The notes under the pieces are model-generated. The model saw only the letters and a list, made by a program, of their open reading frames with translations, searched no databases and was not told the DNA's origin. Source: Gnetum montanum (lineage: Eukaryota; Streptophyta; Gnetopsida; Gnetales; Gnetaceae). Taken from it: 64,000 nt of DNA. Below are positions 22,336-33,247 of this stretch, piece after piece; within the stretch, counting starts at the first letter, position 1; each line of letters starts with the position of its first letter. Location: the NCBI GenBank assembly GCA_015680685.1, contig MNCI01004590.1:35135-99134 (forward strand), read 5' to 3'. The translations under genes were made by a program, and so were the position numbers.

Positions 22336-23119
22336 TGATAAGCGGTGAGAGGTACCCCTATGCCCAACCATATGAATTATGAAACATTCATACATGATTT
22401 GGTCAAATTCCATAGACTCTATGTCTTTCGATACGCTAGTATTCTAGGAAGTTAACTTTGCCCTAATAGTCATTCGTTGTCTTCTCAATTACACTTGTGA
22501 TGCATAAGGTATGCTTAAGTGTAATCAAGGCATATGATTTTTATTATTTTATGTTTTATGTTCCCAGTGCTTAAAGTAGAGAAATGAAGTAATTTAATAA
22601 CTAATTTAATTTAACTAGTTAACTAATCTCTAACTAGTCCTAACATAAACATCTAGTCCCACTATCCGTACATGTCCTAAAACCACATACCCACTGCTGG
22701 GATTACTAAGCACTGTGCTACTTAGTGAACTAAGCAATAATGCTACTAGGATTATCAAGCAAATACATGTTTACTTTCGAAACAATCGTACTTATGTGTT
22801 TAATCTATTTAGCTTAATTAATTAACTAATTTCTTGAAGTCTAATTTAGCTTAATTAATTACATAATTAATGAAAACAATAAATGCATAAATAAAGCATT
22901 AATCTATCCTAAGTGCTACAAGGTTTAATCAAAAGGCTCATCTTTATTGCCATATAGACTAGTGTGATTCAGGTACAACAATGCTCGAATCAAGATCTGT
23001 ACACTTTCTAACTCCTACTATGGGCACTTAGAGAAATATTCTAACCCTCAAATGATAAAACTGCAAGATCTCTACTACAACTATGACTTGAATCCCCATA
23101 AACATAGTTGGTGAGTGCA

Positions 23120-23128
23120 TATTTATAG
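23120..23128 (-). promoter_or_regulatory. LTR TATA box, 3' LTR of element 3
   Basis: Reads CTATAAATA on the minus strand, at the same position as in the other LTRs of this family. Confidence 0.7.
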
Positions 23129-23139
23129 ATTTTATTGAA

Positions 23140-23290
23140 GACCCATGTCGATGGGGCCACATAGATGTAGCAAACACTACATCAAAGCAGCCCCATTGAT
23201 GAGGTAACACCACATAGACGAGGCCTCATCAATGGAGCCCTATCAAAGAGGCCACGTCATTGGGGATCCATTGACGTGACACAACGATGA
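23140..23290 (-). promoter_or_regulatory. U3 array of GATG/CATC-GGCC units
   Basis: About nine loosely tandem units of roughly 15-24 bp, each with a CATCRATG-like palindrome or half of it and a GGCC/GGGGCC link (for example GTCGATGGGGCC near 23147). It lies directly upstream of the TATA box. It replaces the GATATC cluster of elements 1 and 4 in the same LTR backbone. Confidence 0.6.
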
Positions 23291-23297
23291 TTCGTCA

Positions 23298-23306
23298 TAG
23301 CCCCAT
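23298..23306 (-). promoter_or_regulatory. Polypurine tract of element 3
   Basis: The plus strand TAGCCCCAT reads ATGGGGCTA on the minus strand, abutting the U3 start, as in the other copies. Confidence 0.7.
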
Positions 23307-23534
23307 GATTGAATGAAAACTTGTTCTCAAGTTCCTTTATAAAATTAAGAAGGTATGGGATTATTAACTAAATCTTTGACATAACAAACTAAATTTACCA
23401 AACTAAGTGCCCAAGTGTACAAATCAACAACATTACAAAAATTATGGTGTTCATAACACAAAATTAAACACCATGACATGACTACACAAAACTCGATAGC
23501 ACATACTCTAATGGCATGAAGGCAGTGGAGAAGA

Positions 23535-26408
23535 TTAGATAGTCCTATGTAGTGAAGGTTCCTAAGGTTCTAAAGGACCTTCACCAACTTTGGGCACATG
23601 TGGTTGTTGAGGTGGCTATGTCTATCTTCCTACCACTACAACCTTCAATGGAAGGTAAAATGCATCTAGTAATTCCTTCATCTTCTCATCCTTGCTCCAA
23701 GGATCATTCATAGTCCACGAGGCATTGCCAATGTGGGCTTGAATGGGGATATCCCATGAATAGGGCATGACTAGAAATAGCTCCTTAATGTTGACACAAT
23801 AGGTAGCAAATTGTTTACATTTGACATCGAATGCCCTCATTGCATTTTGCAGCTCCTAATAGTCATTCATCCTTTTGGCCAAGTTCTTAGTAGTAGATCT
23901 CTAATTAGTGTATTTGCCCTTGAGAACCTTGCCTTCAGCATTTTCCATTACAAGCTTTTACTTAGTGTTATTATGATGCTTGAACTCCACCTGATACAAC
24001 AAGTATGAGCTAGCCACTTGCTTCTTTAGTTCTGACTGTAGTCATCCGATAGTCAACATAGCCAAATTTGCATATCAAAGATTGGCAAGCTCCATGTATT
24101 CTATCATATCCTCAATCTACAACTCCTTCATGTATATTTCTACCTTATTATAGGCATCTATGCCATCAATGATAGGTTTTCAAATGTCTCTTCCTTGCTG
24201 GAGTTGCTATAGGATTACATTTACTTTTTCCTTCACCAACTAGATGTACTTTTCATTAACTTCTTTCTGTAGACCAACCTGATCTTTGTAATGATCCTTG
24301 AATCTCTCAAATCTAAGAGTCTTTGATTTCCAAGTAGCTACCTCTATTGTAGTCTTCTGGTGAAGGGCATGAACCTTCTCTATGGAGAAGTTTATATTTT
24401 TAGTTGCTAATCTCCTTAGCTTTGTCTTCACTCTAACTAGTTTCTCCTTATGTTTATGGATAAAGTTAGTCAACTATTGTTTATTCTCATCAAAATTTCA
24501 CAGGAAATGATTCTCTATGGTCAATTGCACATTCTTCTCATGGGCTAGATCCAAGGCCTTCTAAGTTTTGTGCTATGTAGCCTCTACCAAGGATCGATAG
24601 ATCACTGCTATCTTTATCACACCCTCAACCCCTTTCAATCTGGTGTGAAGCTATTCAAGAGCTTCATATCTTGTTAATGTTAGGTTGAGAAATGCAAGGT
24701 TAGCAATTTGGGCTCTTAATTCAAAAACTTCAGTAGTCAAGTGCTTATTCAACTCCTTGGTTGTTTTGAGTTACCCTTCCAAGATGATGCTTTTTCCCCT
24801 TGTCTCTAGCAACTTTGACTAGGTTATAGTAATACTATCGAAAAGATCAAAGACATTTATAAACTATTGTTCAGTTTCCACAAGTTAGCCTAGCAATCCT
24901 TCATGCTCTACTACACTTAATCTATTACTTATGGTTTCTACAAACATCTGCAAATCTTTGAGTGCAATGACATCTAGTATAAACACTGTAAGTACATTGA
25001 GTTCTTCAACAATTCTATCAACAACCACCTCTAGTGTTGTCTCTTGTCCTTGGTGCTACTTCACCAGTACTATTACCCCCTTTCCCTCTTCCAATTGCAC
25101 TGAGAAGGTCATGACATTTCCAAGAATTTCTAGGAGTGGTTGTTATTTTGCAAGAGATACTGTGACCTCTCTAGTATTAGGATTCGACCTCATGAACAAT
25201 TATGTTCATTATATCAAAAAAATGGATCCACCTCCCCCCATCAGGCTAACTATTTGAGCCACCTCATTTAGGTGACTCATTGCTAGCTAGTACATAAATG
25301 GATCCCTATCACTCATGCTTGCTTGTTGCTCTTGTTCGCTCAAGAGCCATTCTCAATATTTGTGCAACCATTGGGCTATTTTTAGTGATGTCTAGCATAG
25401 TTTTTTGAGTGGAAGGTGGAGGTGGTGGCTGGTGCTCCTCTTCTTCAATGATCATTGCAAGCATTTTTCTTTCATCATCTTTGTCCAATTAGCAATCAAA
25501 GCATGCCTAGTAGCATCATTTGTATAACAAACTATCCCTCCCCTCTAATAGAGTTTTCTAATGAGGCATGGAAAATGGAGTGCATTCCTTCCATATTTAT
25601 TCTCTTTAAATTACTTCTTCATCTCTAGATAGATAAGCTATGGAAGGTTAACATGGAATCCCCACTCAAAGTAATGCACGCATAAGCAGAAAAGGTAGTC
25701 ATTTTGTTGGGCCTCACCATGGGATTTAGGTGAAAGGCCATAATCTTGTAGTGGATCCTTTCTATCAGTGTAAGCATTTCAAACTCCTTGTGGTCAACAC
25801 CATAGCACCATCACACCCATTTCTTATTGATGCTGGGGTTCACCTACATTTGAATCTCAATGAGATTCATCCTAGTTTCTAGCAACCCAAGCACTTTAAC
25901 AATGGCCTGCACTAAGTAGGACACTAAGATGTCCTTGATTTTGATCATTGAACCAACCTTCTTGTTGTTTTAGAATAAGAATGTCTCTTCCATGTACCAC
26001 TCCCTACTGAAAGTAATAATTGACCACATGGGAGAGGTCTTTAGTTGGTCCTATACTTCTTTAGGTGCTTCCTCTAGGAAAGATCCAAAGTTTAACTCCT
26101 AAAGCACTATTTTTTGGACCTTCCTTGATCTAATTTGATTCAAGAAGGCTTCTATCAAGGTCATCTCAAGGTTTTCTTGTTGAGCTAGTACCTCATCCCA
26201 GTGGAAATATTCTGTTGTTGCTACTAGTTCTATAATTTTATGAACAAATTCCACCTCAACCTCTTCCCTAAGAGGACCTGTGGCATGGCTTGTAAGTGGT
26301 TCTTCCTAGGCTTGTTCTTGGCCCTTTTCCATTCTAGGCATTTTCTCCCTTGGTTGAGATAGTCCTCCTTCCTATGTATGTTTACCCTTTGGGGCCATCT
26401 GCGGTCAT
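23535..26408 (-). pseudogene. 3' ORF of element 3: domain plus long coiled coil (958 codons)
   Basis: An ATG at 26408-26406 (context shared with 60520 in element 5) and a TAA at 23537-23535 are exactly 958 codons apart. Internal anchors at 25280, 24473 and 23840 are all in this frame, so no net frameshift has accumulated, although stops are many. Part 1 (about residues 100-330) is globular: an EAPKEV block, VQAIV..LGL, a CYGVD block and HLNPMVRPNK. It resembles the plant-transposon-protein domain found in Athila-like 3' ORFs (motif-level inference). A Gly/Ser linker with MSHLNEVAQIVS follows. From about residue 480 to 850 comes a Lys/Glu/Gln coiled coil. The C-terminal block has MPYSWDI, AHIGNASW and a Pro-rich tail. 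No signal peptide or membrane segment is seen, so it is unlike a classic envelope protein. Function unknown. Confidence 0.75.
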
Positions 26409-26829
26409 AACACATCCATGGATTAGTAAATATAATGTGTAACTTTAAATACCTTCTCTCATTATTTAGTTCCACTTTGGCTAAGGTTGGACCATGGCAT
26501 ATTCATTATTTTATTATTATTATATGAATTAATTTTCATTATAATATCATTGAAGCTCATTGGAAAGGTTTAACTTCTATAATTTGATTTTTAAGTGTTG
26601 ATTTCTTAGTTAAACCTTTGTGGAAGTTAGAAAAATGGTGAAAACATTTTTGTTAAAAATAGCACATTTGTGGCCCCCACGACAAACAACTTACCTCCAA
26701 GAGTTACAGGGTCAAAGAACAGAGTGATTTGGATAAATGATTAGGAAGTTATGAACTCTGTAAGGTTCTGGGCTCTGAACATATGAAAAACTCCCTTCAC
26801 ATTTGTGAGAAAATGTGAAAATTTTTTAG

Positions 26830-26940
26830 GGTCATGCATATGCATACTATTTTTGCACTATGTTGATAGGGCTTCATATACGGGGCCTTGTATACACATC
26901 AGCTCCATCAATAGGGCATTGTTTACAAGGTTTGTAAAAA
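26830..26940 (-). promoter_or_regulatory. U3-like units upstream of the 3' ORF
   Basis: Three CATCAATAGGGC/TTGATAGGGC-type units and GGGGCC links, like those of the LTR U3, lie about 430 bases upstream of the 3' ORF ATG. Element 5 has the same at 60028-60100 with a TATATATATG. A separate promoter for the 3' ORF is possible; this is inference. Confidence 0.35.
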
Positions 26941-27736
26941 AAATTTCAATTTTGAATATCCTAAAAAGTACAAGAAATTTTGAATGAATTTGGAGTCCAT
27001 GAAGTTCCAAAAAAAGTGAAGAATATGATGGAATCATTGAATATGGTCTTTTAAAGCTTGAAAACTAAAAAATTTAATGGAGAATGTGTGCATTGAACAA
27101 AACATGTAAAGAAGCACAAGGTCGAATGCAGAAGATGGATGTATGAAAAGTTTTAATTGTAATAATGCCTAAGGATTAGGTGCTTAATGAACCCAACCAA
27201 GGGATATCCCAGTGAATCCTCCTCATAGTAGGCACATTCCTTGTTTGCCTTTGCATAACCTCAACCTAAGGAGTCCATGGATCCCATAGGTGATTAATGA
27301 TTTATCGAAGTTAAAGATCAAAACATAGAAGATTCTACCCAAGAATTCAAGTATGTCAAACAAAGACACCGAATCAAGAACATGGACACTAGTGATAAGG
27401 TAAGTTACAAGTAGCATAGATAAATTATGGAGAATGTGGAATGGAATTTTGAATTGAGGTCATAAAAAATCCCTTGTGGATTTTGTGTTTAAAATGACCT
27501 GAGAAGATACATCCTTAGTCTAGACCGAAACCAACTACTTTCAATGATTTCACATCACCACTCCAAGATTAATCTACCCCCTTAAGACATAAGAGTCCTC
27601 CCATAGAACAACCACCATTCCATAAAGAGAAGAAAAGAGAAGTAGAAAATGAGAGAGGACCTTAGTTAGAGGGGACCTTCAGACATGGGTAATATGTCTT
27701 TCTAGTCCCATAACCAGTGCTTGTAGCTTGTTTATT

Positions 27737-28310
27737 NNNNNNNNNNNNNNNNNNNNNNNNNNNNNNNNNNNNNNNNNNNNNNNNNNNNNNNNNNNNNNNN
27801 NNNNNNNNNNNNNNNNNNNNNNNNNNNNNNNNNNNNNNNNNNNNNNNNNNNNNNNNNNNNNNNNNNNNNNNNNNNNNNNNNNNNNNNNNNNNNNNNNNNN
27901 NNNNNNNNNNNNNNNNNNNNNNNNNNNNNNNNNNNNNNNNNNNNNNNNNNNNNNNNNNNNNNNNNNNNNNNNNNNNNNNNNNNNNNNNNNNNNNNNNNNN
28001 NNNNNNNNNNNNNNNNNNNNNNNNNNNNNNNNNNNNNNNNNNNNNNNNNNNNNNNNNNNNNNNNNNNNNNNNNNNNNNNNNNNNNNNNNNNNNNNNNNNN
28101 NNNNNNNNNNNNNNNNNNNNNNNNNNNNNNNNNNNNNNNNNNNNNNNNNNNNNNNNNNNNNNNNNNNNNNNNNNNNNNNNNNNNNNNNNNNNNNNNNNNN
28201 NNNNNNNNNNNNNNNNNNNNNNNNNNNNNNNNNNNNNNNNNNNNNNNNNNNNNNNNNNNNNNNNNNNNNNNNNNNNNNNNNNNNNNNNNNNNNNNNNNNN
28301 NNNNNNNNNN
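27737..28310. other. Assembly gap (574 N)
   Basis: Undetermined bases inside the element 3 spacer. The equivalent stretch of element 5 (about 58465-59235) is about 770 bases and non-coding, so no gene is likely to be hidden here. Confidence 0.99.
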
Positions 28311-28319
28311 AGTTGGAAG

Positions 28320-29640
28320 AATGAGATCTAAAAAATTGAGCATAGTTGTCCATTTATTGAGGTATTTGTTGCACCAGCTTACTTTGGCTCGTGGAAAGGC
28401 TTTATCTATTGGATGTTGACCAACTACTTTTTGTTTGGACTGTCAAGTTTGCATATGATCATAGCCCCAAAAAGAAAGGTTTCATCAATTATATAAGGCC
28501 CTTCCCACAATTTTTGGAATTTAGTTTTTTGATGTATGTGTGTGGGATTTCAATAGAGAACCTTATCTCCTGGTTAAAATTTCACTTTCTATATTCTAAG
28601 ATCATGTCGTTGTTTGTTGAATGCCTTATGCACTTCATTCAAGGATAGGGCTACTAATTGATTTTCATCTAGGACATTTAGGTTGATCAATATTTATTTT
28701 TGTGCCAAAATTAGGTCTAGTTCTAAGTCACAAACCATTGAAAGTGTATGGATCTCAAATTGAATTAGGAGTGTTGGAAGTTTTCTGTACACTAGCTCAT
28801 AGGGAGAGTAGCTAATTTTCATGTTGAGTGGTAGGCCTAAAGCGCATCGTTGAGTTTTGTATTCTAGTCTCTCCTATATTTGCTAATAGTTCTCATTAGA
28901 ATCTTTGTAATCTTCCATTTAGTCACCTCTGCTTAACCGCTGGCTTGGGGATGATAGGAAGTTATTATTTTATGTTAAACCTCCAAGCATTACATAAGTT
29001 TTTAGAAAGTAGCACTTGTAAAGTGGGTTCCATTGTTAGAAATTAGTGCACATGGCACCCCAAACCTATTCACAACATTTTGTTGTAAAAATTAAGCAAC
29101 AGTGGATGATATACAGTCAATGATGGGTACTACTTCTACCCATTTGGTATAGTAGTCAACGACGACAATTATTTATGCCTTCCGATTGGACATGGGTGTG
29201 ATGGGATCCATAAATTTTATGCCCCACAGTGGTTGAATCCACTATTGAGGACATTTCATACGTGTGGTCATCCCACCATCTCGTTGATAGAACTCACAGG
29301 ATCAAACAAATTGGTGGACATCCCTAAATATTATGGACCAATAATATCCTTCCATCAATATTTTTATGATCATGCATCTCCCAGCATAATGGCCTCCACA
29401 AGGACTTTCATGAGCATCTTAGAGAATGTGCAATTGATCTACATTAGGTACACACTAATGAACTAGTTCATCAACACACATCTTGTAAAGGTGTTGATAA
29501 ATTCCATAAATTTCTTAGCCTAATGAAGAAACTACTGTTTCTTTCTATGGTCCAAATCTTGTGGCATCTCCTGAGTGAGAAGATAAGTGAGTATGCCATC
29601 ATACCATTTTGGTTCTATGGGAATTTGTTCATTTATTGTA
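28320..29640 (-). pseudogene. Integrase of element 3
   Basis: Minus reading contains the DPITPMSNRKA segment after the first core strand, the VVVDYYTKWVE block with catalytic Asp near 29150, ISNNGTHF with Asn for the second Asp near 29030, and SYHPQASG followed by AEV (catalytic Glu region) near 28930. The C-terminal domain runs to the PFHKPKQ-like end just before the gap. Stops are frequent. The plus-strand frames here are shadows. Confidence 0.75.
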
Positions 29641-30120
29641 GCCACAAAGAGAAGTTCATTAGGAAATAGATCAGATAATGGACTTTCCTCTTCTTTATTA
29701 TCCTACCACAACCAAGACAAGTTGTCAATGACCACATTCTTAGTCCCATTTTGATCTACCATTGTAATATCGAATTCCTACAAGATCACTAGCCACCATA
29801 TGACATGAGGGCTTATCATTGGTTTATTCATGAGAAAGAGGATGACACTGTGATCAATGTGCACAAACACTTTATATCCAAGCACATAGTTCCTAGACAT
29901 TTCTAAAGCATACACCACCATCATCAGTTCTTTCTCTGTGGTGATCTAATTTAGTTGTGCACCCACAATGCTTTGACTTACGCAATAGATGTAATATGGA
30001 TGTTTCTTATCATTGAACTATGTAAGAATGGCTCCCAAGACATAGTTAGATGCATTTATCATGATATGGAATAGTTTGAATCAATCAAGTGATTGTAGAA
30101 TTGGAGTCTCTACAAGCTTC
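29640..30120 (-). pseudogene. RNase H of element 3
   Basis: Reads IVGAQLN, TTEKELMMVVYALE, YVLGYKVFVHIDHS and the LFLMNKPMISPHVI block on the minus strand (about 29990-29800), matching the RNase H of elements 4 and 5. It is followed by the zinc-binding N-terminus of integrase. Several stops are present. Confidence 0.75.
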
Positions 30121-30139
30121 TATTTGAGGCTCTAGAATG

Positions 30140-31290
30140 CATTTTCACATTCCCTAGTCCAAATTAAGGAAGCATCTTTCTTTGTTAGCTTAACCAATGG
30201 TTTCTTGATCTTTGAAAAATTCTCTATAAATTTCTAGTAGTTGCCAGTGTATCCAAGGAATAACCAAACATCTTTGATGATTTCTGGTTAATGGGTAATT
30301 CCTTGGATGACCCTTATCTTTTTAAGGTCTACCTCAATCCCTTCCTATGAAATTTGGTACCCCAATACAATGCCCTCTTGGATCATGAGATGGCTCTTTT
30401 ACCAATTGACCTGAAGATTTATTTCCATATATCTTTTTAGTCCTTACTCAAGGTGGTCCAAGGCTAGCTTGAATGTAGCATCATAAGCAAAGAAGTCATC
30501 CATAAAGACTTCCACTTTGCTACCTATTTGTTGCTAAAAGATGCTTAAGACTAGGCATTGGAAAGTGGCAAGAGCATTGCATAGACCAAAACACATATTT
30601 TGATATGCAAAGGTCCCCCAAGGACTTGTGAATGTTATTTTGGCCTAATCTTCTAGTGCAATCTAGATTTGGTTATAGCCATTATAACCATCCATAAAAC
30701 TATAATAGCAATGCCCAGATATAGTGTCCAACACCTAATCAACAAATGATAACAAAAATGATCTTTGAATGTTGCCATGTTTAATAGCTTAAAGTCAATA
30801 CAAACCTACCATTTTCCATCTCTCATTGGTACTATGATGAGTGGACTAACCCAGTTGCTATCTACAATGGATTAAATGAACCCTACCTTCAGGAGTTTCA
30901 CAATCTCCTCCTTGAGAATTTGCTTTAATTTTAGATTCAACTATCATTGTGGTTGTCTCCTTGGCTTCATGGATGAATTAGTGTAAATGCAATGTTGGCA
31001 TATTCATGGATCAATTCTAGTGAGTTCAGGATATGGCCAAGAAAAGGCTATTGGTTATTTGTTAATCACTTTCAATAGTTTTGCTTTCTACTTGGAAGCA
31101 AGTTTGGCATTGAGTATGACCAACGTATCATTTTTTAAGAATATATATTCTAGGTCGATAGCTAGATTTTTCAACTCTAGGGGCTCTTGCTTGAAATTTA
31201 TAGGGATCTCCAACTCTCCCCAATTAGTATCACAATTTTCATTATTAGAAAGTTGGTGATGAACTTGCCCTAGTTCATCCATGCTTGTGA
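30140..31290 (-). pseudogene. Reverse transcriptase of element 3 and upstream linker
   Basis: The linker frame 31282-31088 (MDELGQVHHQLSNNE...) is shared with element 5 at 55350-55540. RT follows: VCIDFKLLNMATFKDHF near 30800, FMDGYNGYNQI with the first catalytic Asp near 30690, and EVFMDDFFAYD with the two catalytic Asp near 30500. All three catalytic Asp are kept, unlike in elements 4 and 5, but stops and frameshifts interrupt the frame. The KDHFP-type motif is typical of the Athila/Tat branch of Ty3/gypsy. Confidence 0.8.
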
Positions 31291-31479
31291 CATTTTGCTA
31301 CTGTCAAAATTAGTGGTCAGCCACTCGATACCCTCTTGTTTTATGGCTTCTATGTATAAAATCCTTTGAATATCTACTTCTTGTGCACACTACTTGCATG
31401 TAGAAATAGATGTTTGTTTCACAAACTAGAGCTTTTGCATGCAATTACACCCTATATCATTATACACAATGCATGGAAC

Positions 31480-31870
31480 TCATCTCTTCTTGATATTTCC
31501 AAATGCATTTTCCTTTGATATCTCCAAGGAAAAATCTTTGATGTCCATTCTTGCATCAACAGTGCTTAACCATGCCCTTCCCATAATGGTTGGAAAATCC
31601 CCCTTGTAGTTTTCAACCTTGATTACTAGGAAATCGATAAGACAAGACCACCCATAGAAAGTGGTCACAATATCTTCTACTAGTCCCAATGGAACAATAA
31701 TGGATTGGTCTATCAATTCCAATCTAATAGTGCTCTTCTTGAGAGGCATTAGGTTCCAGGAAATATACATCTTATGAGAAATCAAGTTCACACTGGAACC
31801 AAAATCAAGAAGGGCTTGACATAGTTCATTCCTAGAAATATGTAAATAGATAAGAGGACTTCTAGGATTA
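31480..31870 (-). pseudogene. Aspartic protease of element 3
   Basis: The minus frame 31791-31480 begins just after ALLDFGSSVNLIS (Asp-Phe-Gly where Asp-Ser/Thr-Gly is usual). It continues with PLGLVEDIVTTFYGW, FLVIKVENYKGDFP and the conserved IMGRAWLST block. Equivalent readings: DLG in element 4 and NSG in element 5. Confidence 0.8.
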
Positions 31871-31879
31871 GCTCATTTC

Positions 31880-33094
31880 CTAGGCAGGTTGCTAGCCTAG
31901 ATCCAATTAGAGATGGCATGAGTGAGCATAATAGTATGGATTTTAGGCAACATTTGATTTGAAGGGCACCTAATGGAATGGTTAGTAAAGGATGAAGTAG
32001 AAGTAGGGAAATCAACCATCTAAGTTTATGGCTTAGTAGGGATGTTGGGTTGAAAGAAGGATTGTTTATGAGCACAAGGTTCTAAATCCCTTGGTTGATG
32101 AACCGGTTGCAAATTGACAACCCTAGTTCTAGGCTGGAAGTTCACTCTACATAGATGGAGTAGGTGGTAGTTACATTGAGGGTGGAGGAACAAGTGCAGG
32201 GAAAAAACAAGGATAAGGATGAAATGTGGCATCCCTCTTGAAATGTGGAGAATGATCTCTATAGTATTTATGAGAGTAGTGGTAATGTTGAAAAGGAGAA
32301 ATGTGACTAGAAGCATCACATGGAGACAAGGGTTGCTAAACATAATACCCATATGTATCTAGTTGCTAAACATCATAGCATCATTGTTGTCCTAATATTC
32401 ACCTCCATTATGGTTGTTCTTTCTATGGTGTTTGTCAAAACTAGAGGAGGAAAGAAGAAAAAGATGCAAATGAATAGGGTGAATAGGGAGGAGGACTACC
32501 ATCACCATGGTGTTTGTCAATTCTTCTTCAATTGTCACAGCCATGTTCATTAGCTTTCTTGTCATCTTGATGCTTGTCCAAGCCCCTACCTTGACTACCA
32601 TCTTTACCTAAATCTGGATTGTTGATAGTGAACTATAGACTCAAGGCCACATCCCCATCACTAGTAACATGGGATGGAGAATTTTTATGTTGAGAGCCCC
32701 TAGAGGAAGGGTCCTCATTGTCATCTTGTTTAAGTAGGAACAAGGGATTGGTGAATAGTTTTCCCTTCACAAACTCATGATGCTTCTCTTGGTGTGGATC
32801 TCTCTTGTGTTGTGTTTCGATGGGATGGTAGTCCCGATAGTCATAATCATGTACAACATACTCCTCTTGAAGATCTTGGATGCCTAGCTTCTTAAGAATT
32901 TGAAGTAGAATCATGGGCACAAATTAATTAGGAGGAATTACAATGTTATCTTCCATATCAAGCCATCATAGGTGTTCATCTTGATGCAGGATGAAGATGA
33001 AATTAGGCACATACTCATCTGGATGAGTATACACCACCTTGCATTCTTGAGGGACTGGTAGTTTCATATCATCATGCCTATGAGAAGAAGACAT
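31880..33094 (-). pseudogene. Gag of element 3 with core deletion
   Basis: The ATG at 33094-33092 matches the gag starts of elements 4 (48786) and 5 (52092). The N-terminal part (YVPNFIFILHQDE; VPMILLQILKKLGIQ; HDYDYRDYHPIE) is readable to about 32440. The sequence then jumps to the C-terminal Pro/Gln-rich tail (DTYGYYV, SPCDASSHI). The retrotrans_gag core and zinc knuckle, present at 47700-47830 in element 4 and 53030-54010 in element 5, are missing, a deletion of about 1.3 kb. The element could not have made particles alone. Confidence 0.75.
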
Positions 33095-33228
33095 TTTAAA
33101 ATACTAATAATATATCAATGCACTTATGTGATTATATTTATTGTGAGAATGATTTTGACCTTAGGGTTTATCTAATGATGTTAATGATATTCACTAAACC
33201 TAGATAGCACACATTTCAACAAAAAGAG

Positions 33229-33246
33229 TTCCTAGCAGTAGTGCCA
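33229..33246 (-). promoter_or_regulatory. Primer-binding site of element 3
   Basis: The minus strand right after the 5' LTR reads TGGCACTACTGCTAGGAA. It is a decayed match (7 mismatches of 18) to TGGCGCCGTTGCCGGGGA, the complement of the plant tRNA-Asp 3' end. Element 4 has a closer match. Confidence 0.6.
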
Positions 33247-33247
33247 A

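Larger units (their letters stand above)
22336..23297 (-). repeat. 3' LTR of element 3 (962 bp)
   Basis: Runs from TGATAAGCGG (decayed TGATGAG) to GATTCGTCA. It pairs with 33248-34184. The minus-strand TATA box is at 23120-23128. U3 (23129-23297) contains a repeat array of CATCAATG/CATTGATG units separated by AGGCC or GGGGCC. Confidence 0.9.
26409..28319 (-). other. Spacer between integrase and 3' ORF of element 3
   Basis: Non-coding. It shares landmarks with elements 2, 4 and 5, such as the block near 27680 (TTCAGACATGGGTAATATG) and one near 27200 (GGATCCTCC-like on the other copies). The stretch 26830-26940 contains CATCAATAGGGC units resembling the U3 array. Position 27737-28310 is an N gap. 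Confidence 0.6.

Noticed and set aside
27679-28353. Long frames of 198-224 codons across this interval in several frames
   Set aside because: They consist of undetermined bases from the 574-N gap, so they have no coding meaning.
30987-31259. 90-codon plus-strand frame
   Set aside because: It is the reverse shadow of the linker before RT in element 3, whose minus reading aligns with element 5.
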